A stretch of DNA of 64,000 nt. It comes from Akkermansia muciniphila (lineage in GTDB: Bacteria > Verrucomicrobiota > Verrucomicrobiia > Verrucomicrobiales > DEV007). The stretch is from positions 1 to 64,000 of the forward strand of contig CAMCXS010000025.1 of NCBI GenBank assembly GCA_945883495.1, in the 5' to 3' direction. Positions within the stretch are counted from its first letter, which is position 1. Each line of letters begins with the position of its first letter. The translations under genes were made by a program, and so were the position numbers. The notes beneath the pieces are model-generated. The model searched no databases. It worked only from the letters and a program-made list of their open reading frames with translations, and was not told the DNA's origin. Below, in pieces: positions 17,755-26,800 of this stretch.

Positions 17755-18873
17755 TCAAACAGGAATTCGCGTTCGCAGCCATTCCGCCGTCTCCCGGGCC
17801 GCCAGCTCCAGCCAATCACCAGCCCTGGCGATCGACTCTTCCGTGGGCGTTCCTAACGGCGCGATGGTCCGGGCAAGATCGAACTCCGCCTCCACGCCGC
17901 ATCCCCTCTCCAGGCGTCCCGCCAAGGCGATCACCGGTTTCCCCATCGACCTCGCCAACTTGGCGACTCCGTGCGGCCCCTTGCCGTTCAAGGTTTGACG
18001 GTCAAGACTTCCCTCCCCCGTGATCACCGCGTCCACCTCCGCGAGGGCCGCCGGCAATCCAGTCAACGCCGCCACCAGGGCAAAGCCAGATTGCAATTCC
18101 GCTCCGCAGAAAGCCATGGCGCCGAAGCCGAGTCCCCCGGCCGCGCCCGCGCCCGGAAGCTCGCGCCCCACAAATCCCAGATCCCGGGCCACCAAGTCCG
18201 CCAAATGCCCCAACCGCTCCTCATGCCTCCCGAAATCCTCCGGCGACACGCCTTTTTGCGGCCCAAACACCCGGGTGGCTCCGGACTCGCCCAGCAACGG
18301 GTTCTGAACATCGCAGGCCGCGATCACTTGAGGAAGGTTCCGGCCTGGAGCGCGGATCCCGGTCGCCTCCATCAGGTCCGCGGGAATCGATGCGATGACG
18401 TTCCCTTGCGAGTCGAGAAACTCAAATCCCAAAGCCGCCGCCATCCCCGCTCCCCCGTCATTCGTCGCACTGCCGCCCAAACCGAGCAGGATCCGATCGA
18501 CGCCGTGCTCCACGGCTGCCCGCAGCAACTGGCCGGTGCCAAAGGTCGAAGCCCGCCAAGGCTCCTTCGGCGCGGAGCCGAGCCGCCACAGTCCAGAAGC
18601 TTCGCTCATGTCGATCACCGCGACCCGTTCCTCCGCACGCCGCACCAACGTAAAGGCCGCTAGAACGGACCGGCCCAGCGGATCCTCGACCTCCACGTGG
18701 TGACGTTCCCCGCTCAAAGCCGACCGGATGGCGTCCGCCGTCCCTTCCCCGCCGTCCGCCAACGGCAAAATGCGGCAGTCGAACCCCGCCCCCAGTCCAG
18801 CGGCGATCCGTTCGGCGGCTTCCCGCGACGAGAGCGAGCCCTTGAACTTATCCGGCGCGATGAGGATTTTCAC
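17755..18873 (-). CDS. Glycerate kinase
   Basis: 372 aa, GTG start. MKILIAPDKFKGSLSSREAAERIAAGL is the classical N-terminus of the GarK/GlxK family. LADGGEGTADAI, GLGGSATNDGGAGMAAALGF and VITGEGSLDRQTLNGKGPHGVA are the conserved ATP/substrate loops. It phosphorylates D-glycerate (usually to 2-phosphoglycerate), linking sugar-acid breakdown to glycolysis. As first gene of the minus-strand run it fits a role alongside the HUMPS enzyme, dehydrogenase and isomerase downstream. Confidence 0.92.
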   Translation of the reverse strand: MKILIAPDKFKGSLSSREAAERIAAGLGAGFDCRILPLADGGEGTADAIRSALSGERHHVEVEDPLGRSVLAAFTLVRRAEERVAVIDMSEASGLWRLGSAPKEPWRASTFGTGQLLRAAVEHGVDRILLGLGGSATNDGGAGMAAALGFEFLDSQGNVIASIPADLMEATGIRAPGRNLPQVIAACDVQNPLLGESGATRVFGPQKGVSPEDFGRHEERLGHLADLVARDLGFVGRELPGAGAAGGLGFGAMAFCGAELQSGFALVAALTGLPAALAEVDAVITGEGSLDRQTLNGKGPHGVAKLARSMGKPVIALAGRLERGCGVEAEFDLARTIAPLGTPTEESIARAGDWLELAARETAEWLRTRIPV

Positions 18874-19024
18874 CCGTTCACCTTAGCCGCTGCCCGCGAG
18901 GCGCAAGCAGCGACTTTGGGCGATTCTGCATTCGACACCACGGGCGGTTTTCTGTAATCTTCGCCCCTTCGCATCCGTGTCCGGAGCCGGATCGAACTAG
19001 GTTGATCCAAGTCTGAATTCATCC

Positions 19025-21643
19025 ATGACCCGCCGTTTGCTTTCTTTGCTACTGTTGCCGCTCGTTCTGGCGTCACCTGGGTTTGCCCAGAATGGAGACA
19101 AACCAGGCCACGACATGAGTCCGCCGCCGGAAGCATGGAACTTGCCCGCACCGGTTTTGCCGCCAGACAAAGCACGGCAATCCTTCCAATTTGGCGAGGC
19201 CGGGTTTTCCCTGGAATTGGTCGCCGCCGAGCCCCTCATCATCCACCCGGTCGCGATCGCCTTTGACGGCAACGGCCGGGCCTGGGTCTGCGAAATGCGT
19301 GGCTACATGCCGGACGTCGATGGCCACGGTGAAGACCAGCCCACGGGCCGCATCTCTATCCTCATCGACAAGAACGACGACGGCCAAGCCGACGAGGCGA
19401 AAGTGTTCCTTGAGGGCTTGGTGCTGCCCCGGGCGCTGCAATTCGTCAAAGACGGGCTGATTTGGGGAGATCAAGAGAAGCTTTACCTGACCAAGCGTCA
19501 GGGGCCCGGCGGCTTGGAGGCGGGCGAGACCACCGTGCTCGACGATCAATGGGCGCCCGGCGGCAGTGTGGAGCACAAGAGCAACGGGTTGGCCTACAAC
19601 CTCGATAACTGGATCTACAATGCGAAGTGCGAGTCCCGCTATCGCTACCAAGACGGCAAGCTCGCCAAGGAGCGCACCGAGTTCCGCGGTCAATGGGGAC
19701 TTTCCCAAGACGACCAGGGCCGCATCCTCGCCAACACCAACTCCAGCTTGGTCGCGATGGACACGGTCCCTCCTGGGTATTCGGTCCGCAACCCGAACCA
19801 CAAATTCTCCGGCCCGGCCACCGTCAAGATGGCCAACGAAGTGTTCCCGATCCGGATCACGTGCGGCGTCAATCGCGGCTACATGGCCGGAACCCTGGAC
19901 GAACGCGGGTTCCTCAAAAGCGCCACGGCATCCGGTGGCCTCACGATTTACCGGGGCGACAACTTCCCACCAGAATTCCGGGGCAACGCCTTCATCCCCG
20001 AGCCCGCCGGCCTTCTCCTCAAGCGCGCGATCCTGTCCGAGGATGCCAACGGCATTCCCGTCGCCAACCAAGCCTACAGCGGCAAGGAATTCCTCGCCTC
20101 CACGGACGAACGCAGCCGGCTCGTGAACACCTTCACCGCCCCAGATGGCACTCTCTATTTGGTGGATCTCTACCACGGCATCGTTCAGCACCGCGAGTTC
20201 GTGACCACCTATTTGCGCAATCAGATCATCAAGCGCGAGCTCGACAAACACAATGAGAGCGGCCGGATCTACCGGGTCCGCTGGACCGAAAAGGCGCGTG
20301 GTCCCCTGCCCCGCATGGAAGAAGAGACGCCCGAGCAACTCGTGGCGCACCTTTCCCATCCCAACGGCTGGTGGCGCGATACCGCCCAACGTATTCTGGT
20401 CCAAAGCGGAGATGTCTCCGTGGCTCCGCTGCTCCGTGAACTCGTGGCTTCGGGAACCGCAAGCCCGCTGACCAAGGCCCACGCTCTCTGGACGTTGGAA
20501 GGTTTGGGCCAGGCGAAACCGGCCGACATCAAGGCCGCCCTGGCCTCTTCCGATCCGAACCTTCAGGCGCAGGCCTGCCGCGCCGCCGAGTCCTTCCGCG
20601 GAACGCCGGCCGAAGCCGAGATTGTGAACCTCGTCGCCAACCTGAAGGCTGACTCTCCTTCCGTCGTGCGTCAGCAAGTCGCCAGCCTCGGCGTCTTCCG
20701 GGGCCCGGGCCAAGCCGCCGCCCAGGAAGCTTGGGCCACCTTGGCCGCCACCTCGCCGGACAGTGATCCTTTATTCAAGGACATGGCCTTAAGCGGGATC
20801 GCCGGAGCGGAGCCGCAACTGCTGGAAGTCGCCCTGGCCCGCAACTTGCCGTTGGTGCCTGAGCTCATCCGCGCCTCGGCCGCCTCAGCGAAAACGCCAG
20901 AAGCCCTGGGCCGCCTCGTCTCGGCCCTGTCCGCGCCCCAGCTCTCGGCGGCGGATCAATCCAAATACCTCACGCTGGTCGCCCAAAACGTCGCCTCCCG
21001 TCGTCAAGCCTCCGCTTGCGCCACCCTGCTTGAGAAAGCGTCCAGCCAAACAGCTTGGCGCGACGCCATCCTCAAAGGCTTCATCGCCGCCGGGAAAACC
21101 AAAGGGTTCAAGAAAATCCCCCTCGCCCCGGTTCCCGCCTTGCTCGCCAATCCTGGGGAAGACAAGACCCTGATCGCCGCCGCCGCCATTTTCGACCTCT
21201 CCGGAAAAGCCCCCGCGAACTACCTGACGAAACCCGAGCATCATCGGCTCTACGAGATCGGCAAGACGGAGTTCCTGAAACTCTGCGCGACCTGCCACCA
21301 CCCGGAAGGCAAGGGCATGGAAACCCTGGCCCCCCCGCTACTCGATTCCCAGTGGGTGCTCGGCCCCCCGAAACGCCTCACTGCCCTGGTCATGGAAGGG
21401 CTCATGGGGCCGATCGACGTCAACGGCACGATCTACGACGTCCCCAAAGTGCAGCCGGTGATGCCCGGCATCCGCTTCAACCCGGAGCTGAGCGATGAAG
21501 AAATCGCCGGGATTCTTACCTACATCCGCCACAGTTGGGAGAACGCCGCCCCGCCAGTCGATCCCGCCGTGGTCAAGGAATGGCGCGAAAGCCAAGGCCC
21601 CCGGGCTCCGTTCACGGCGCAGGAGCTTCTAGGGATCCAGTAA
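19025..21643 (+). CDS. PVC-type cytochrome: propeller + HEAT + C-terminal haem domain
   Basis: 872 aa, ATG start, signal peptide MTRRLLSLLLLPLVLASPGFAQ. Residues about 55-430 form the membrane-bound-dehydrogenase beta-propeller found in planctomycete/verrucomicrobial proteins (AWVCEMRGYMPDVDGHGEDQPTG-type start, DGTLYLVDLYHGIVQHREF). About 440-720 is Ala/Leu-rich helical HEAT-like sequence (RILVQSGDVSVAPLLRELV). The C-terminus has one C-type haem motif CATCH (C754, C757, H758) and a distal Met region (PVMPG). Probable periplasmic dehydrogenase with electron output to cytochrome; the substrate is unknown. The zinc-ribbon gene follows 9 bp later. Confidence 0.9.
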   Translation: MTRRLLSLLLLPLVLASPGFAQNGDKPGHDMSPPPEAWNLPAPVLPPDKARQSFQFGEAGFSLELVAAEPLIIHPVAIAFDGNGRAWVCEMRGYMPDVDGHGEDQPTGRISILIDKNDDGQADEAKVFLEGLVLPRALQFVKDGLIWGDQEKLYLTKRQGPGGLEAGETTVLDDQWAPGGSVEHKSNGLAYNLDNWIYNAKCESRYRYQDGKLAKERTEFRGQWGLSQDDQGRILANTNSSLVAMDTVPPGYSVRNPNHKFSGPATVKMANEVFPIRITCGVNRGYMAGTLDERGFLKSATASGGLTIYRGDNFPPEFRGNAFIPEPAGLLLKRAILSEDANGIPVANQAYSGKEFLASTDERSRLVNTFTAPDGTLYLVDLYHGIVQHREFVTTYLRNQIIKRELDKHNESGRIYRVRWTEKARGPLPRMEEETPEQLVAHLSHPNGWWRDTAQRILVQSGDVSVAPLLRELVASGTASPLTKAHALWTLEGLGQAKPADIKAALASSDPNLQAQACRAAESFRGTPAEAEIVNLVANLKADSPSVVRQQVASLGVFRGPGQAAAQEAWATLAATSPDSDPLFKDMALSGIAGAEPQLLEVALARNLPLVPELIRASAASAKTPEALGRLVSALSAPQLSAADQSKYLTLVAQNVASRRQASACATLLEKASSQTAWRDAILKGFIAAGKTKGFKKIPLAPVPALLANPGEDKTLIAAAAIFDLSGKAPANYLTKPEHHRLYEIGKTEFLKLCATCHHPEGKGMETLAPPLLDSQWVLGPPKRLTALVMEGLMGPIDVNGTIYDVPKVQPVMPGIRFNPELSDEEIAGILTYIRHSWENAAPPVDPAVVKEWRESQGPRAPFTAQELLGIQ

Positions 21644-21652
21644 CCTTTCCGG

Positions 21653-22051
21653 ATGGCTCGCGGTTACGAATCTCACCAGGAACGCGTTCGCGCCCTGTCC
21701 ATGCTCGGCAAGGACTTGGCCCGTCGCGCCAAATCCAAGTGTGAGGTCTGCCAAGCTGCGGGCGTGCCCCTCCAAATTCACGAGGTGGCCCCGGCGCCCA
21801 AGGAGCCGGATTTCGATCACGTGATCATGGTGTGCGCGGCCTGCGATGCCGCTCTTTCCGATCCATCGAGCCCGCTCGATCCCAATCGTTGGCGCGTGCT
21901 CACCGAAACGCTCTGGAGCGATGCTCCGGCCGTGCGCGTCAGCGTGGTCCGGCTGCTGCAACGCCTTGCCAAAGAAGCGGATTGGGCCCGGGATACGCTG
22001 GAAGAAGCCTATCTGGAGGACGACATTTTGGAGTGGGCCGCGAAGGGCTAA
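21653..22051 (+). CDS. PhnA-like (YjdM) zinc-ribbon protein
   Basis: 132 aa, ATG start 9 bp after the cytochrome gene. The zinc ribbon is formed by CEVCQ and VCAAC. The DPNRWRVLTETLWSDAPAVRVSVVRLL segment and the end DWARDTLEEAYLEDDILEWA match the N-terminal half of the PhnA/YjdM family. The usual C-terminal KGxxLxK SH3-like domain of YjdM is absent; short forms like this occur in Bacteroidota and PVC bacteria. Despite the name it is not shown to act in phosphonate use. Function unknown. Confidence 0.75.
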   Translation: MARGYESHQERVRALSMLGKDLARRAKSKCEVCQAAGVPLQIHEVAPAPKEPDFDHVIMVCAACDAALSDPSSPLDPNRWRVLTETLWSDAPAVRVSVVRLLQRLAKEADWARDTLEEAYLEDDILEWAAKG

Positions 22052-22069
22052 TTCCCCCCCTCTTCCCGG

Positions 22070-23047
22070 TTAACGCGGCACGATCCAGATGTTCCGGTAA
22101 ACCACCGGATTGCCGTGGCTCTGGATATAGATCGGTCCGAGCTCCGGGGTGATTTTCAGTTTGGCCCCGCCGGTCGTCGTCGGTAGATCCAAGTTATCCT
22201 GAACCAGCACACCATTGAGCCGCACCATGATCCGCGCGTTCGCCGTCACTTGGCCCGCGGCATCGAACTGCGCCGTCGTGAAATCAATATCATAAGTCTG
22301 CCACGCCAGCGGTGGATAACACATATTCACCAGGCTCTTGGAAATCTTGTAGACACCGCCGGTCTCGTTGTCCTCCCCTTCCAAGCCAAAGGAATCGAGC
22401 ACCTGGGTCTCGTAACGCCACTGATGATAAATGCCGCTGTTTCCCCGTTGCTGCCCGCGCGACATCGGCTTGTAGGGCGTGCGGAATTCCGCGTGCAACG
22501 CATAGCTGCCGAACGTGCGCTTCGTATAGGGATCGTTGTTCTTCAGCAGCCCGTTCTCCATTTCTCCGTTGACCCATTCGTCCGCGTTGCTGCCATCGAA
22601 GAGGACAATGGCGCCTTCCGGCGGTTTCGCCCCGAGCGTCGAGCTGACCCGTTCCACCTTTGGCAACGCGGCCAGTTCCGTTCCGGCTTTGCTCACGGTC
22701 AGTTTGCCCGCCCGGATGCTTCCCTGATACGCCCCATCTTCGGAAGACAAGGTCGCCGAGCCATCTTTCTCCCGCTTCCCACTCAGCTTGGTCCGGGCCC
22801 GATCCCGCGTCCACCCTGCTCCCGGCAATCCGCCCTCCAGCAGGTAGACATCAAACGCCCCGCCGCTCATCGCCACCACCTGCGCGCCCCACGCGGATCC
22901 CGGCTCGGCGCTGCCATACTCCCCTTGCAACACAAAGTCCGGATCCTCCGCCGCCGCCTTGGCGGGATCAGTCCAAACCACCACGGCATCACCGCCCACG
23001 GCGATCGCGAAAGGAAACAAAGCGGAAAGCAGAAGCAAACGAAGCAT
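22070..23047 (-). CDS. Secreted DUF1080 (3-keto-disaccharide hydrolase) protein
   Basis: 325 aa from the ATG at 23047, which begins a signal peptide (MLRLLLLSALFPFAIAVGG). A longer frame to 23074 is rejected because it reads into a REP element. Residues about 140-325 form the DUF1080 concanavalin-like domain (IVLFDGSNADEWVNGE, LHAEFRTPYKP, GNSGIYHQWRYETQVLDSFG, AQFDAAGQVTANARIMVRLNGV, YIQSHGNPVVYRNIWIVP). The N-terminal ~120 residues are a separate beta-rich region often found before it. Probably periplasmic carbohydrate processing. Confidence 0.88.
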   Translation of the reverse strand: MLRLLLLSALFPFAIAVGGDAVVVWTDPAKAAAEDPDFVLQGEYGSAEPGSAWGAQVVAMSGGAFDVYLLEGGLPGAGWTRDRARTKLSGKREKDGSATLSSEDGAYQGSIRAGKLTVSKAGTELAALPKVERVSSTLGAKPPEGAIVLFDGSNADEWVNGEMENGLLKNNDPYTKRTFGSYALHAEFRTPYKPMSRGQQRGNSGIYHQWRYETQVLDSFGLEGEDNETGGVYKISKSLVNMCYPPLAWQTYDIDFTTAQFDAAGQVTANARIMVRLNGVLVQDNLDLPTTTGGAKLKITPELGPIYIQSHGNPVVYRNIWIVPR

Positions 23048-23061
23048 AAACCCAACACCTC

Positions 23062-23086
23062 GTAGGCCGGACATTCCTGTCTGGCC
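23062..23086. repeat. REP element, single 25-bp arm
   Basis: Starts GTAGGCCGGACATTCC and ends GTCTGGCC. It is identical to the left arm at 27628-27652 and differs by one base from the copy at 23678-23702. It lies just upstream of the DUF1080 gene start. Confidence 0.85.
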
Positions 23087-23194
23087 AATGAAAATCCACA
23101 GCGGAGTCCGACGTCACGCGGACGCCCAATCAACAGGTGACGATTCCGTCACGTGCGGCAAGCTGCACATGGCTTCCATGCAGCAGAATTGCGA

Positions 23195-23417
23195 GTGCGG
23201 ATGTCCGCACGTGCGATTCCGGAGCAAATCTGAGAATGCGGATTCCCGCACGTGCTCACTCAGACGCAAAACGCCCAGTGCGGACATCCGCACTGGTCAC
23301 TCAGAGCCAAAATGGCAAGTGCGGACACCCGCACGTGTCGAGTCTGTCACAAATGGGCATGTGCGTACATCCGCATCTGCCTCCGCAGGCCGGAATGGGC
23401 ACGTGCGGATCTCCGCA
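23195..23417. repeat. Array B: six imperfect palindromes spaced 41-43 bp
   Basis: Palindromic cores of the type GTGCGGA-NN-TCCGCAC start at 23195, 23237, 23278, 23319, 23361 and 23403. The best copy (23275-23296) has 10-bp perfect arms, CCAGTGCGGA and TCCGCACTGG. Between cores there is a variable stretch of about 10-12 bp and then a second, weaker motif close to CAAAATGGGCA. Two conserved motifs with variable segments between them at constant period suggest a structured repeat rather than a decayed gene. Confidence 0.75.
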
Positions 23418-23503
23418 TCTGTCTGCAATGGAGTCCGGCCCCGACCGCTTCGGGCCAAGTGCCGGGATGGAGCCTCAGATCGCGTTCTTCATTCCTTCCC
23501 TCC

Positions 23504-23571
23504 GTTAAGCGTTTGGCGTTAAGCGTTTGGCGTTAGGCGTTTGGAGTTAGGCGTTTGGAGTTAGGCGTTTA
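23504..23571. repeat. 14-bp tandem repeat, about 4.9 copies
   Basis: Copies at 23504, 23518, 23532, 23546 and 23560: two of GTTAAGCGTTTGGC, two of GTTAGGCGTTTGGA and a partial one. The copies fall into two sequence classes in order, as expected from local duplication. Confidence 0.9.
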
Positions 23572-23677
23572 CACTGTTCCAACCGTCTTTTCAACCGCAC
23601 CCGCCGGGTGCCTTCGGCCGTTCCGTTCAGCCTACCAGCCCCGGCGGGGTCCTTTCGCTTTGCCGAATGGCGCTTCC

Positions 23678-23749
23678 GTAGGCCGGAGATTCCTGTCTGG
23701 CCAATCAACATCCACGACGTTCATGGCCGGACAAGCATGTCCGGCCTAC
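23678..23749. repeat. REP inverted pair
   Basis: The left arm (23678-23702) starts GTAGGCCGGAGATTCC. The right arm (23725-23749) ends GTCCGGCCTAC and is an imperfect inverted copy, 22 bp away. The pair can form a long stem-loop, as in bacterial interspersed mosaic elements. Confidence 0.85.
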
Positions 23750-23857
23750 GAGAAGTGATGAGGCATCATCCCCACCGCAAGAAACCTCGCGTCCCGCCGT
23801 GTTAGGGGTGGACAAAGCCCCACGACCCCTCATCTTCTCCCACCCCATCACGGATTC

Positions 23858-26800
23858 ATGAAGCCCCCGATTCTCCGTGCAGCGGCCCTGTGGCTCGTCT
23901 GCATTGCCACTGCCATTTCTGCCCCCAGCTACGACATCCTCTTCAACGGCCAAGACCTCAGCGGTTGGAAGGGCGTCGAGGGGTTCTGGTCCGTCCAATC
24001 CGGTTCCATCGTCGGCGAAACCACTCCGGAAAAGCCGACCAAAGGCAACACCTTCCTCGTCTGGCAAGGCGGTGAGGTCGAGAACTTCGAGTTCCTCTGC
24101 CAAGTCCGCTTCCAGGGCAACAACTCCGGCGTCCAATACCGCAGCAACCTCGTCGATCCCGCGAAGTTCGTCGTCGGCGGTTACCAGGCCGATCTCCACG
24201 CCGCGCAGCCGAACTTCGGAATGCTCTATGGCGAGAAACTCGGCAAGCGCGGCATCATCGCCAATCGCGGCAAGAAAGTCGTCGTCAACGCCGCTGGGGA
24301 GAAAAGCGAGACCGGCACGGTCGGGAACGACAGCCATTTCGTCGATTGGGAATGGAACGAACTCCGCATCGTCGCCGTCGGGAACCGCCTGATCCACCAA
24401 ATCAACGGGATCACCACCGCCGATATCACCGACGATCACCCGGAAGCGCTGAAAAAGGGAATCCTCGCCCTGCAACTCCACGCCGGACCTCCGATGCGCG
24501 TCGAGTTCCGCAACCTGCGCCTCCGCGCGCTGACTGAGCTTCCGGAAATCAAGGACGCTCCCGCGCCAGACGCCGGAGCCGCTGCCGAGCCCGCTCCCGC
24601 GAGCAATCTCCTCGATCAGCCCCTCCCCTCCTGGATCTGGGCGCAGCAGACCTCCGGCGACCAAAAGCTCTTTTTCCGCCGCACCTTCGACGTCGCGGCC
24701 CCGGTCCTGAAAAGCGCCCGAGTCTACGCCACCTGCGACAATCGTCTGAAGCTGCACCTCAACGGCAAACTCGCGGGCGAATCCCCCGACTGGGACCAAC
24801 CGATCGAGAAAGACATCACTGCGCTGATCCAACCCGGCAAAAACATCATCGCCGCCGAGGCCCAAAATGCCGGAGGCTCCGCCGCGTTTATCCTCAAGCT
24901 GGTCGTTGAGAATCAGCGCGGAGACAAAACCACTGTCCTCACCGACGCCGACTGGAAATTCAGCTCCACCTCAGCGCCCGGCTGGGAAACCGCCGCCTTC
25001 GACGATTCCAGCTGGTCCACCGGCGACAAAATCCGCATCGCCGGAGCCCTTGGCGTCGCCCCCTGGAACATCCCGGGTCACAAAGAGGGCCAAGTCGCCG
25101 CGAGTGGACGGGACCCAATCGATCCGCTCAACATCCTCACGGCGCCCGGATTCGTCGTGGATCGCCTCCACCTCGTCCCCAAAGCGGAGCAAGGCTCCTG
25201 GGTGGCGCTCGCGACCGATTCGAAAGGCCGTTTTTACGTGTGCGACCAAGGCGACAAAGGCCTCTTCCGGATCACCTTGCGCGGCGAGGAAGCCCCGCTC
25301 ATCGAGCCGGTCCCGGTCAACACGCCGGGCACCGATCCCGCGGCAGTACCGGTCGTGCTTTCGGGCGCTCACGGCCTGACCTGGGCATTTGACAGCCTCT
25401 GGTTTCACCGCAACGGCGGCCCGCTCTACCGCCTCATGGACAGCAACGGCGACGACAAACTCGACACTGCCGAAGCCCAACCCACCGCGACCGGAGGGGG
25501 CGAGCACGGCAACCACGCGGTCCTGCCCACCGAAGACGGCAAAGCCCTCTACCTCGTCTCCGGCAACCACACGGACATGGTGCCGTCCAAGACCTCCCAC
25601 GTCCAAGGCTGGGCGGAGGATCACCTCTTTTCCCGGATGTGGGACGCCAAAGGCCACGCCAGGGGCCGACTCGCCCCCGGCGGGTTCGTCAATCGCTTCA
25701 ATCCCCAAACCAAGGAGCAGGAGGTCCTCTGCATGGGCTTCCGCAACCAATACGATGTCGCCATCAACGCCAACGGAGACCTCTTCACCTACGATGCCGA
25801 TATGGAGTGGGACATGGGTTCCCCCTGGTATCGGCCCACGCGGATTTGCCACGTCGTCAGCGGCGGTGACTTCGGTTGGCGCAGCGGTTCCGGCAAGTGG
25901 CCCACCTACTTCGAAGACAGCCTGCCTCCGGTGGTCGATATCGGTCCCGGTTCCCCCACGGGCGTCGTAGCCGGCAAGGGCGCGGCCTTCCCCGCGAAAT
26001 ACCAGGACGCCGTCTACGGGCTCGATTGGACCTTCGGCACGATCTACGCCATCCACCTCCTCCCCGATGGTTGCAGCTATGGCGGCACCAAGGAACCGTT
26101 CGTTTACGGCTCTCCCCTCCCGGTGACCGATGCCGAGATCGGCAAGGACGGCCATTTTTACTTCCTCGTTGGAGGACGCGGCACCCAATCCGCGATGTTC
26201 CGCGTCCGCTACGTGGGCAACGAATCCACCGCGCCCAGCAAGGGCAACCACACCCCGGAATCCCTCGCGGCCCGTGCCCAGCGCCGCAAGCTCGAAGCCT
26301 TCCACGGCAAACATGATCCGGCCGCGCTCAACGCCGCTTGGTCGCATCTCTCCAGCACCGATCGCTTCCTCCGTCACGCCGCTCGCGTCGCCGTGGAATC
26401 TCAACCGGTCGATACCTGGGCCGATCGCGTCCTTAAGGAGAAGGACACCCAAGCGGTCATCACCGGAGCGGTGGCGTTGGCTCGTCAGGGCAAACCCGCT
26501 CACCTGACGCCCCTCGTCACTCGGTTGATGGAGCTCAACCCTGGCAATCTGGAAGAGAGCCAACTCCTTGGGCTGCTCCGTGCCTATCAGCTCGCGTTCC
26601 TCCGCCTCGGCGCTCCGGACGATGCCTTGCGCGCCAAGGTCATTGAAGAACTCGACTTTCACCTGCCGCACCGCAGTGGCGACGTGAATACCGAACTCGT
26701 TCGGGTCCTCGCCTATCTCCGCGCCCCGAGCGTGATATCGAAAACGCTCGCGCTCATCGAAGGCCGCGGCGCCCCTGAAGTGCCGGATTGGTCGGAACTC

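Larger units (their letters stand above)
23048..23857. other. Repeat-rich intergenic region
   Basis: 810 bp between divergent secreted-enzyme genes, with no credible gene. In order it holds a REP arm (23062-23086), the palindromic ~42-bp array B (23195-23417), a 14-bp tandem repeat (23504-23571) and a REP inverted pair (23678-23749). Promoters for both flanking genes must also lie here. Confidence 0.7.

Noticed and set aside
23504-23571. Cluster of attC sites from GTTAGGC copies
   Set aside because: The inverted AAC partner sites and inner arms that define attC are missing.
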